Shown: one piece after another, positions 17,717-26,196 of the stretch | How the letters are laid out: every line of letters starts with the position of its first letter | Numbering within the stretch: position 1 is the first letter of the stretch | Assembly (NCBI RefSeq): GCF_024346975.1 | Contig: NZ_AP024886.1 | Location: 992,001-1,056,000, forward strand | Source of the DNA: Vibrio neonatus | GTDB taxonomy: Bacteria; Pseudomonadota; Gammaproteobacteria; Enterobacterales; Vibrionaceae | Length of the DNA: 64,000 nucleotides | Reading direction: 5' to 3' | The notes under the pieces: generated by a model | The model's input: only the letters and a program-made list of their open reading frames with translations | What the model was told of the DNA's origin: nothing | Databases searched by the model: none | Translations under genes and position numbers: made by a program

Positions 17717-18133
17717 ATGGCTCGAGCTGATTTACTATCAGATATAACGAATATTGTGGAGAGCTACGGCTTTTTACAATCAAATGACCAAACCCCATTT
17801 ACCTATCAGCGCTCTGTTCGCTACCCAAGCTTAATCGATGAAAAAAATGATACTGCGCACTTTGTTTTGCATACAACAACAGAGCGTATTCAGATCACGG
17901 TTAAGTGGCAAGAAGTTGGCGGAACTGCGATTGAAAAATTGGGGTATACAGTTTTAGACGCTGGTCGCACCGCCTATGACCGATATTGGGTCGTGTGTGG
18001 TGGCGATGAATTAGTCACTAGAGCAATAGATTTTTTAAATGGACAAGTTGCTCAAGCACCAAAACTCTTTGCTATGGAAGTTCATACATTGGAAGAATTA
18101 TTGTCTGATATAACCACTGGTGAGTTAGCGTAG
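17717..18133 (+). CDS. PD-(D/E)XK-nuclease-like small protein (138 aa)
   Basis: Probable member of the PD-(D/E)XK fold. The segment ITVKWQEVGGTAIEKLGYTV resembles the E-x-K-W/Y-Q-x-x-G-T-x-E-K motif of small restriction-like nucleases, followed by YDRYWVVCGGDELV, which fits the next core strand. The residue expected to be the catalytic Glu is Thr61, and Asp41 is the best candidate for the other metal ligand, so it may be inactive or arranged differently. It has a strong GGAGG ribosome site and sits directly behind the DUF3892-like gene. A role in defence or as a toxin is possible but unproven. Confidence 0.5.
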   Translation: MARADLLSDITNIVESYGFLQSNDQTPFTYQRSVRYPSLIDEKNDTAHFVLHTTTERIQITVKWQEVGGTAIEKLGYTVLDAGRTAYDRYWVVCGGDELVTRAIDFLNGQVAQAPKLFAMEVHTLEELLSDITTGELA

Positions 18134-18166
18134 ACTGTAATGTTTAAGCTACAAAGCGTTCAATTT

Positions 18167-18226
18167 GGACAAAAAACGCTAGGTTTTTTGACTTGAAGTC
18201 AAGTTTAATGCCATCGTTTTTTGTCC
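18167..18226 (+). repeat. Long nested hairpin, recombination-site-like
   Basis: GGACAAAAAACG at 18167-18178 is perfectly repeated in inverted form at 18215-18226. Inside lies a second palindrome, TTGACTTGAAGTCAA at 18188-18202. GTTAGGT at 18259-18265 fits the GTTRRRY core of integron attC sites, but no matching RYYYAAC core was found at the other end. It separates the PD-(D/E)XK-like gene from the HNH gene and could also be a plain terminator. Confidence 0.5.
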
Positions 18227-18271
18227 ATTAATACGACGTTATATTTTCATTTGAATTAGTTAGGTGCAGAT

Positions 18272-19138
18272 GTGGCTAAATCTAGAAAAAAACTTGACCC
18301 TAAAATTAAGCAAAAAGTTTTAGATGAGTGTGGAAATAAATGCGCAAATCCAGGTTGTTCCAATTTGAGATCTCACATTCACCATATCGAGCATTGGGCA
18401 ATTTATGAGTCTAATGATGAAAAGATTTTAATACCTGTTTGTCCTTCTTGTCATGATGCTATTCACTACGGAAGCATTAAAATAGATGATAAAAAACTAT
18501 ATGAATGGAAAAACATTGATCGTCCCTTACAATCAGGAAGATCTCATATTTACATAGAGCCTTCTCGAAATATTAAGCTTTTAACAGGTACAATTGCTCT
18601 ATCAACTAAAAATAGAAAAGTTACGATTTTCAAACTATCAGAAAATAATAAATTAAGTTTTAAAATCCTTGATGGTGAAATTTCTTTAATAAATTTGAAG
18701 ATATCAAACCTAAAAAACAAAGAAGTATTAAAAGTTTCAGATAATCACGTTAAAGTTCATGATTTAGAAAGTATTACCTTTAAGCAGGTCCCTGGCCACA
18801 TAATTGCTTCGACAAAGAATGCAGAGCAATACATAGATTCATATTTGTTAGAAAAAATGAAAATAGAGCAACCAGATTACCATGTAAATTCAGAACTAAT
18901 TCTTCTTGAATTAGAGGTTATGAAACCTGGACTAGTTAAAGTTATGGGGTGTTGGGCTGATGATGAGAAAGCAGTAATAATAACTAATAAATCGCTGTCT
19001 TTTTTGAGTCATGATTTACAGCAACCACTAAGCATGGTCGGTGATGGTGAGAACTCTGTACTCATGTATACAGGTTCCGTAGATTGTTCGCTATTTGGAT
19101 TTAAAAAAGATTCAAGTAATAGTGCGTTAAAAATATAA
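18272..19138 (+). CDS. HNH endonuclease-domain protein with unknown C-terminal region
   Basis: The first ~70 residues are an HNH nuclease: zinc ligands C24/C29 and C57/C60, the HIHHIEHW active-site segment (H35-H41) and the CPSCHDAIH segment with H61 and H65. The remaining ~200 residues, beta-rich and Lys/Asn-rich, match nothing I know (DRPLQSGRSHIYIEPSRNIK, KISNLKNKEVLKVSDNHVKV). The gene is much richer in AT than its neighbours, which suggests transfer. The start is GTG at 18272-18274, with TAGGTG upstream. A nuclease with an added sensor or binding domain would fit a defence protein, but this is inference. Confidence 0.72.
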   Translation: MAKSRKKLDPKIKQKVLDECGNKCANPGCSNLRSHIHHIEHWAIYESNDEKILIPVCPSCHDAIHYGSIKIDDKKLYEWKNIDRPLQSGRSHIYIEPSRNIKLLTGTIALSTKNRKVTIFKLSENNKLSFKILDGEISLINLKISNLKNKEVLKVSDNHVKVHDLESITFKQVPGHIIASTKNAEQYIDSYLLEKMKIEQPDYHVNSELILLELEVMKPGLVKVMGCWADDEKAVIITNKSLSFLSHDLQQPLSMVGDGENSVLMYTGSVDCSLFGFKKDSSNSALKI

Positions 19139-19492
19139 CAAATAAAGATAGATGTCACTCAGCCGACATCTTATCTCATTGTTGAGTAAGCTCGGTGCTA
19201 CTTTACTATGTAACTTGTAGGATGGATTTTGAAGCAGACTTCATCGACAGTCTACGATCCATATATTAGGGAGCGCGTCAGGGAGCCATAAGTCAGGATA
19301 CTGTGGAATGGTCTCGCCACACCTTAGCCATCGCGGTGTTTAGGCTTTATTAGCTCTTAGAAAAGCGAAAAGCACCCCGCAGGGTGCTTTCTAGAATGCT
19401 CAAGTTAGAGATATTGGCGAGAATTTTATTACCAACACTGTAGCCTAACGAGCTAGTGACTAAATTATGGTATAAAGCTACTGTAGTGTCAA
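19139..19492. other. Gene-free stretch between HNH and Abi genes
   Basis: 354 bp with no convincing frame. Just after the HNH stop, GATGTC and GACATC form a weak terminator hairpin (~19151-19171). The clear terminator lies at 19369-19390. GCCTAAC at 19443-19449 matches the RYYYAAC core of attC sites, but no paired structure surrounds it. Confidence 0.4.
19369..19390. terminator. Terminator between convergent HNH and Abi genes
   Basis: AAAGCACCC-CGCA-GGGTGCTTT is symmetrical and can serve both directions. Confidence 0.7.
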
Positions 19493-20485
19493 CTATACAA
19501 CTCCAGGGAGTATAGTAACTATGCCTCGCTTGCCAATAACCTCATGTACCTTTGAACTTTTTACTATACCATTAAAACGTCTTTTCGCTTGTGCGGGTGT
19601 TAGTATATTGCTGTATGAAAGAGATTTGTATACATCTAGAGCTTCAATACTTGTAAGCCAATCAAAATGTGATTTGTAATGGGAGTCCAAATAATCGTTC
19701 TTTCTATCTTCGGATACCCAGCCTAGTATCCGGCACAATCGCTCATTTAAAGTCTTCATTCGCTGAATACTCTCTTCTGGTGTTGATGCCGCAGGATAGA
19801 TTTCTTGGTTGGTTCTGTAGTGTTTGATCTGAGTGAACTTCCAAATAGGTTCGTGGTGAGCAATTCGGTTTCTTAGTTCATTGACCTGACTCAACCGCAT
19901 TAAAAAGTCTTCTAGTGCGTTTTGAGACCAGTAAGTAGAATGGAGGGCGAAGTGCCCTTTAAGCCCTTTGAATAGTGCGCTTTGCCAATCTATTGAGTTG
20001 TTCGACGAAGTATCATTAATTAAAAACCCCCAGAAACCAAAACTTTGTGCCGCGATTACTTTTCCTGGTGTTGGTGCCGGATTTTTCGCTATTAATTGAT
20101 TTCGATTTCTTCTTCCGCGACCTCGTGATTGAAAATGGGTGACTTTTCGAATCATATCCACTGTCTTAGGCTTTAATTGACCTAGGGTAATCAGGTGCTC
20201 ATACCAATCATTATCGAATGCATGCCCTTGCTGTCGGTGCGCATTGAATTGGTGAGACAGCTCCCTATGAATAGTATTGCGAAGAGCTACTTCAAAGATA
20301 CTAATTAATTTGAAAAAGGAAGCAGAAAGAGCGTCATTCCACAAATACAGCCCTAAGCACTCTTCATCTGAGTTCAGATGAAAGTAGCTACGGTAACTAT
20401 TGAGACGATCGGAAGAGATCGTGTTAATGGTTTCAGTAATATTGTTAGGCTTCATATGCTTGAGGGTAGAAAAAGAAAAGTGCAT
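19493..20485 (-). CDS. Abi-like (AbiD/AbiF, HEPN-type) abortive-infection protein
   Basis: Likely phage-defence protein of the Abi_2 family, which carries a HEPN RNase fold. Family marks are LWNDALSASFFKLISIFEVALRN in the N-terminal half, FGFWGFLI at 149-156 and the HEPN motif R205-x4-H210 in ELRNRIAHHEPIW. At 330 residues it has the usual length. Such proteins act by cleaving RNA in infected cells or as toxins; the target here is unknown. There is no antitoxin-like gene next to it. An alternative ATG lies ten codons downstream, and neither start has a clear ribosome site. It lies beside the IS element, in the accessory stretch. Confidence 0.75.
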   Translation of the reverse strand: MHFSFSTLKHMKPNNITETINTISSDRLNSYRSYFHLNSDEECLGLYLWNDALSASFFKLISIFEVALRNTIHRELSHQFNAHRQQGHAFDNDWYEHLITLGQLKPKTVDMIRKVTHFQSRGRGRRNRNQLIAKNPAPTPGKVIAAQSFGFWGFLINDTSSNNSIDWQSALFKGLKGHFALHSTYWSQNALEDFLMRLSQVNELRNRIAHHEPIWKFTQIKHYRTNQEIYPAASTPEESIQRMKTLNERLCRILGWVSEDRKNDYLDSHYKSHFDWLTSIEALDVYKSLSYSNILTPAQAKRRFNGIVKSSKVHEVIGKRGIVTILPGVV

Positions 20486-20544
20486 TGTAAAGTGGATTTA
20501 CGTGCGCGTCTAAATGCATTTACAAGCATTTAATATGGCTTCCC

Positions 20545-20610
20545 AACGCATGGCATTTTTCATTCCATCGTTAGGTATCATGGTACCGTTACCCACCTTA
20601 ATGCCGCGTT
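20545..20610. repeat. Imperfect inverted repeat upstream of the Abi gene
   Basis: AACGCATGGCATT at 20545-20557 faces AATGCCGCGTT at 20600-20610, which is the same sequence inverted with two bases missing. GTTAG follows the right arm. Further right on the minus strand, up to the IS edge, a short frame ends YHFELRKFRDR followed by TAA (about 20612-20647), probably the last codons of a disrupted gene. Confidence 0.35.
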
Positions 20611-20655
20611 AGCGGTCACGGAACTTACGAAGCTCAAAGTGATAGTATGTAGTGG

Positions 20656-21815
<1,160 letters not shown>

Positions 21816-21920
21816 TGAACACCTCATTAATTGTGGTGACTTTATCACCTAATTGGGTGTCCGGGATCATTAAACCACTACAATATAGTATCACTTTAGT
21901 ATTCTTTTGGAGCGACAACT

Positions 21921-21950
21921 ATGAAAGTTGAACTGGTAAGTTCTTGTTAA
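21921..21950 (+). pseudogene. Remnant of a Phd/YefM-type antitoxin (nine codons)
   Basis: ATG AAA GTT GAA CTG GTA AGT TCT TGT TAA, with TTGGAGCG as ribosome site, encodes MKVELVSSC. The first seven or so residues equal the usual start of Vibrio Phd/YefM antitoxins (MKVELV-S), after which the frame stops. No downstream antitoxin or toxin sequence follows. The promoter-like TATAGTATCACTTT is still present between it and the IS. The family call is from memory. Confidence 0.5.
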
Positions 21951-22079
21951 GCAAGCAATAGGTAAAGTAAGCAGCTATCAAACACACGACAGTATCTTTT
22001 CTAGCAATACGTCTATATTCAATGCTCCCCCGCCTAGGGGGAGCGACTACAACTTCAAGGCATCATAACCTTCTATAAA

Positions 22080-23264
22080 TTAAGCCTTACCCCAGTGAAG
22101 AAACCTCACTTCATTTCCCTCTGTCGGATGCGCAGGAATATTCAAAGACAACAACAAAGAAACCCCTGCCATTACTGCGCCAATTACAAAGACCAACGAT
22201 GGTGAGGTCAGCCAAATGATGCCAAAGGTTACTGGAATGACAACCGCTGCAATGTGATTAATGGTGAAGCTTACCCCTGCCGTTGATGCCATATCTGCGG
22301 GATCAGCAATTTTCTGGAAATAGGTTTTGATGGCTAATGCTAATGCAAAGAAAAGGTGGTCAACCACGTACAAGGCAGCAGCCCAGTGTGCTGATTTTAC
22401 GACTGCGTAGCCAATGAAGACGCAAATCAAACCAAAATATTCAAACATCATGGATTTTCGCTCGCCAATTTTGCCAATCAAACGACCAATTTTCTTGGCG
22501 AACAAGAAATTAAACGTGTAGTTGATCAAAAACAGCAGGGCAATATCTGCGGCCGAATAGCCGAATTTCTCGACCATTAAAAAGCCTGCAAATACAGTAA
22601 AGATTTGGCGACGTGCACCGCTCATAAAGGTCAAAGCATAGTACAGCCAGTAGCGTTTTCTTAAAATTAGCTTTTTGTTTTGCACAGTGTCGGTATTAAA
22701 TTGAGGGAAACAAAATGTCATTACCGCCACTAATACAATGGTCGTGCCACCAGTAATCGCGTACACCACGGAATAATCCAGTTTGAGCACCTGCAACATT
22801 ACCCACAATGCGCCGTAAGTAACCAGTGAGGCTAACGCTCCGATGGATATCATCTTGCCGAGCATTTCTGGCGCTTCTTCTTTTGATAACCATTGCAATG
22901 ACAGAGATTGCTTTAAGGTTTCAAAGTAATGGAAGCCACTCGACATTAATAATGTGGTTAGCAATAGCCCTGTTAAACTTGGGTAAAATCCTGTCAAAAG
23001 CGTGCCTAATCCAAGCATCACTAATGCCACTAGCATGAATTTTTGCTCACGAATAAACAACAGCACAAATACAACACTAAAGGCTAAAAAACCCGGGATC
23101 TCACGAACACTTTGTAGCAAACCAATATCTGCACCATTAAAATGGGCTTTTTCAATCACAAAGTTATTTAACAGTGCCATCCAGCTTGAAAATGCCACTG
23201 GCACAATGATGGAAATTAGAATTAAGAAATTCTTTGGTGTTTGCCACGATTTGTTATTTATCAC
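22080..23264 (-). CDS. MFS transporter
   Basis: Major facilitator protein of 394 residues with about 12 membrane segments; it starts MINNKSWQTPKNFLILISII. The A-motif loop after the second helix is weak, and family-specific motifs are lacking, so the substrate is unknown. The start GTG at 23262-23264 overlaps the kef stop by four bases (GTGA), placing it third in the kefG-kefB-MFS operon. A role tied to glutathione-gated K+ efflux or electrophile stress is possible from the context alone. The hairpin GCTCCCCC...GGGGGAGC at 22024-22044 may end the transcript. Confidence 0.83.
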   Translation of the reverse strand: MINNKSWQTPKNFLILISIIVPVAFSSWMALLNNFVIEKAHFNGADIGLLQSVREIPGFLAFSVVFVLLFIREQKFMLVALVMLGLGTLLTGFYPSLTGLLLTTLLMSSGFHYFETLKQSLSLQWLSKEEAPEMLGKMISIGALASLVTYGALWVMLQVLKLDYSVVYAITGGTTIVLVAVMTFCFPQFNTDTVQNKKLILRKRYWLYYALTFMSGARRQIFTVFAGFLMVEKFGYSAADIALLFLINYTFNFLFAKKIGRLIGKIGERKSMMFEYFGLICVFIGYAVVKSAHWAAALYVVDHLFFALALAIKTYFQKIADPADMASTAGVSFTINHIAAVVIPVTFGIIWLTSPSLVFVIGAVMAGVSLLLSLNIPAHPTEGNEVRFLHWGKA

Positions 23265-25186
23265 TCAAGCTTATCCTCAAATTGGTCTGCATAGCCTTTT
23301 GGTGGTGGCGTCCACCCTCTTTCAGCGCGTGAATCACCGTCATGACGATCTGAACCCATGGCATCACGTATTTTATCTTCAAGCTCAATAAACAGCTTAA
23401 TGAAGTTATTGTCGTAACGCTCACCCTCAGAATCATCCAACCAAGCATTATATAATTCATCTGAGCTCTGTTTCTCTACGTAAATATAAGAATGACGTTG
23501 TTGTTCTATTTGAAAAGGATGAAACCCCATACAACGTAACGCGACGGTGCCTACCTCTAGTGCAGAATGGAAGGTTTCACTTTCGATATGATGAGCACCC
23601 GCTTGACGCAGTTGATAAAAGTGTCCTCGGTCAAAGGCTCGGGCAATGACTTTAACTTGCGGGTAGGTGTGCCGAACGTACTTCACCAATTGTACTGACG
23701 ACTCTTGATTATCAATGGCAACCACTAGCGCTCTGGCCTGCTCTATGCCTGCGGTGTGCAATAGATCTGGTTTAGTGGCATCGCCAAAGAAGGTTTTGGT
23801 GCCAATTTTGCGCAAATTACTGACCTGCGTGGCCTGATGATCCAGCACCACAGTCTCTACGCCATTATTTACTAGCAGTCGGTTCACTATCTGTCCGAAG
23901 CGCCCTACCCCTGCAATAATTACTTTGCCTTGCTCATCAATCACGTCTTGTTCGCCTTGATTGGTTTGCTTTTCAAATCTAGGCACAATAATTTTTTCAT
24001 AGACAATGAATAAGCCGGGCGTAAAGAACATCGACAGCGCCACAACCAAGGACAAGGTACTCGCAATATCACTAGGCAGTACATTGTTTTGCACGGTAAA
24101 GCTAAGCAGTACAAACCCAAACTCCCCTGCTTGCGCAAGGCTTAGTGCAAACAGCCAGCGATTAACCCCTTTTATTTTAAAGACCACCGCGAGACACCAT
24201 AAAACAACGCCTTTAAGCAGCATTAAGCCTAATGTGAGGCCAAGAATAAGAGCAAAATCATCAAACAAAATACCAAAGTTGATGCCCGCGCCAACGGTAA
24301 TAAAAAACAGCCCTAACAATAAGCCTTTAAACGGCTCGATATTGGATTCTAATTCATGCCTAAACTCACTGTTTGCCAATACTACCCCAGCTAAAAATGT
24401 GCCTAGTGCAGGTGATAAACCGACTAATCCCATAAGCGCGGCAATACCAATCACTAGCATCAGTGCTGTTGCGGTAAAAATCTCTCGCAAACCGGATGAA
24501 GCCACAAAACGAAACAGTGGACGGCTAACAAAGTGCCCTCCTACAACGACCGCCACAATAGAAGCGGTGATCACTAACCCATACGCCCAGCCCGGAAGTC
24601 CGGCAACTAAACTCAGTTCAGGGTGATGGTTTGCACTTTCGACCACTGCTGACTGAGCGGCAGTGATCAACTCAGGTAAGGCAAGCAATGGAATAAACGC
24701 CAACATAGGAATCACGGCGATATCTTGAAATAGCAATACCGAGAAAGCGTTTTGTCCGCCTTGAGTTTTGCTCAATCCCTTTTCGCTAAAGGTTTGCAGC
24801 ACAATGGCGGTAGATGAGAGGCAGAAGATAAGACCGATCGCCAGCGCAATCGACCATTGCACCTCTAGCATCAACGCGATAGCCATTACTATGCCCGCAG
24901 TGCCCGCCACTTGAATCCCGCCAAGCCCCACTAGGCGATTGCGCATGTTCCACAGCATCTTAGGTTCTAGCTCTAGCCCGACCAAAAACAGCATCATAAC
25001 GACGCCAAATTCCGCAAAGTGCTGAATAGTTGCCGTCTCCGCGCCCACCAAACCGGTAATAGGCCCAATTACGACCCCTGCAATTAAATAACCTAATACC
25101 GAACCTAGACCAAGACGCTTTGCAATCGGCACTGCAATAACTGCCGCAATTAAATAGATAAATGCCTGTAAGAAATATCCAGTCAT
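23261..25186 (-). CDS. Glutathione-gated K+ efflux antiporter (KefB/KefC type)
   Basis: Inner-membrane CPA2 antiporter that exports K+ in exchange for H+ when electrophile-glutathione adducts form, acidifying the cytoplasm to protect the cell. The first ~380 residues hold 12-13 membrane segments (MTGYFLQAFIYLIAAVIAVP, then SSTAIVLQTFSEKGLSKTQG). The next part is an RCK/TrkA-N domain with the Rossmann motif VIIAGVGRFGQIVNRLL (~residue 420) and ATKPDLLHTAGI. At 641 residues it is full length. KefB and KefC cannot be separated by eye. It overlaps its ancillary subunit gene by one base (TAATG). Confidence 0.9.
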   Translation of the reverse strand: MTGYFLQAFIYLIAAVIAVPIAKRLGLGSVLGYLIAGVVIGPITGLVGAETATIQHFAEFGVVMMLFLVGLELEPKMLWNMRNRLVGLGGIQVAGTAGIVMAIALMLEVQWSIALAIGLIFCLSSTAIVLQTFSEKGLSKTQGGQNAFSVLLFQDIAVIPMLAFIPLLALPELITAAQSAVVESANHHPELSLVAGLPGWAYGLVITASIVAVVVGGHFVSRPLFRFVASSGLREIFTATALMLVIGIAALMGLVGLSPALGTFLAGVVLANSEFRHELESNIEPFKGLLLGLFFITVGAGINFGILFDDFALILGLTLGLMLLKGVVLWCLAVVFKIKGVNRWLFALSLAQAGEFGFVLLSFTVQNNVLPSDIASTLSLVVALSMFFTPGLFIVYEKIIVPRFEKQTNQGEQDVIDEQGKVIIAGVGRFGQIVNRLLVNNGVETVVLDHQATQVSNLRKIGTKTFFGDATKPDLLHTAGIEQARALVVAIDNQESSVQLVKYVRHTYPQVKVIARAFDRGHFYQLRQAGAHHIESETFHSALEVGTVALRCMGFHPFQIEQQRHSYIYVEKQSSDELYNAWLDDSEGERYDNNFIKLFIELEDKIRDAMGSDRHDGDSRAERGWTPPPKGYADQFEDKLE

Positions 25187-25884
25187 TACGCCTCTCCCTT
25201 TGTTTGTGGATCTGCATCAACGCTAGATAACAATGCTGATTCTAATAACAACGCCGAATCTAAATGCCCACTTAATTGAGGTAACCGACCCGCTTTTTCA
25301 AGATCCACCCTATCTTCAACGATGGCATTTAGTAGTAATTGCCACTGCTGTAAATGCTCACTCACCCGCCCTTCTTCAACTGCGGTTCTTGCGCCAAATA
25401 ATACAAACGGCGCCCAATACTGCATGCCGATTAATGAGGCGGTTTGCTCTATAGGGTGCAACAGTTCTCGAATGGTGTAATGGTTGTAGCCATCGCATTG
25501 ATACGCTTGTTCTTTACCGCCTGCGGTGATGGCGCACAACAAACGCTTACCGTGTAACGCAGTCCCTTTAGGGCCGTAGGCAAAATTGTATTCTAAAACT
25601 AAATCTTGCCACTCTTTAAGAATTGAGGGGGTTGAATACCAATATAAAGGGAACTGAAAGATCACCACATCATGCTCTCGCAGTCGCTGTTGTTCTCGCT
25701 CAATGTCGATGTCGTATTTGGGATAGTCTCGATATAAATCAACGCACGTCACGCCAGTAATGGTGTTAGCAAGCTTAAACAATTCGGCATTCACTTCTGA
25801 GCGCGCTTGCGAAGGATGCGCAAATAGCAATAAAACGCGCTGTTTGGGCGTTACTGCACTATGACTATTGACTGGTTGATTCAT
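25186..25884 (-). CDS. Kef ancillary flavoprotein (KefF/KefG-type quinone oxidoreductase)
   Basis: Soluble flavodoxin-fold subunit needed for full activity of the Kef channel; KefF also has quinone reductase activity. Family marks are RVLLLFAHPSQARSEVN at the FMN site, then VVIFQFPLYWYSTPSILKEW and ITAGGKEQAYQCDGYNHYTI. It has 232 residues; the extra ~40 at the C-terminus (LPQLSGHLDSALLLESALLS) lie beyond the usual domain. AAGGG precedes ATG 25882-25884. It is first in the operon, divergent from nhaD. Confidence 0.88.
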   Translation of the reverse strand: MNQPVNSHSAVTPKQRVLLLFAHPSQARSEVNAELFKLANTITGVTCVDLYRDYPKYDIDIEREQQRLREHDVVIFQFPLYWYSTPSILKEWQDLVLEYNFAYGPKGTALHGKRLLCAITAGGKEQAYQCDGYNHYTIRELLHPIEQTASLIGMQYWAPFVLFGARTAVEEGRVSEHLQQWQLLLNAIVEDRVDLEKAGRLPQLSGHLDSALLLESALLSSVDADPQTKGEA

Positions 25885-26196
25885 AAAATCCCTTATTCTT
25901 TATCCATTCAAATCACTGAAATAAAACACAAATATTTTTCAATAAACTGCACTTAGCATCAATCGAAGCAACACTTAGCATTAACCAAATAAAAACCAAA
26001 GGTTAACCAAGTTATTTCATTTGAGTTTGTAAAAAGTGATCCACCGCAAGCTATTGTTTTGATTTCAGGTTTAGGCTATGTGAAACTTGTTGCTTTTGTT
26101 AATTACTGTTACACGTGACCATTACAGCATAGTCAAACAAAAGCCACTATCGATACTGATTTATTATCCGCAAGGTATTGTCTGCAAGGAGCCGCA
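25885..26196. promoter_or_regulatory. Divergent kefG-nhaD control region
   Basis: 312 bp without a gene. A direct repeat CACTTAGCATCAA (25950-25962) and CACTTAGCATTAA (25972-25984) has a 22-bp period, two helical turns, on the kefG side. A palindromic GGTTAACC follows at ~26002-26009. The repeat fits a regulator binding one face of the helix; its identity is unknown. Confidence 0.4.

Noticed and set aside
18134..18271. Definite integron cassette boundary
   Set aside because: Only one core (GTTAGGT) fits; the partner core and an integrase gene are missing, so I report it only as attC-like.
23941..24138. 65-residue frame overlapping the kef gene in another phase
   Set aside because: Same-strand shadow of the antiporter gene, with low-complexity composition and no start signal.
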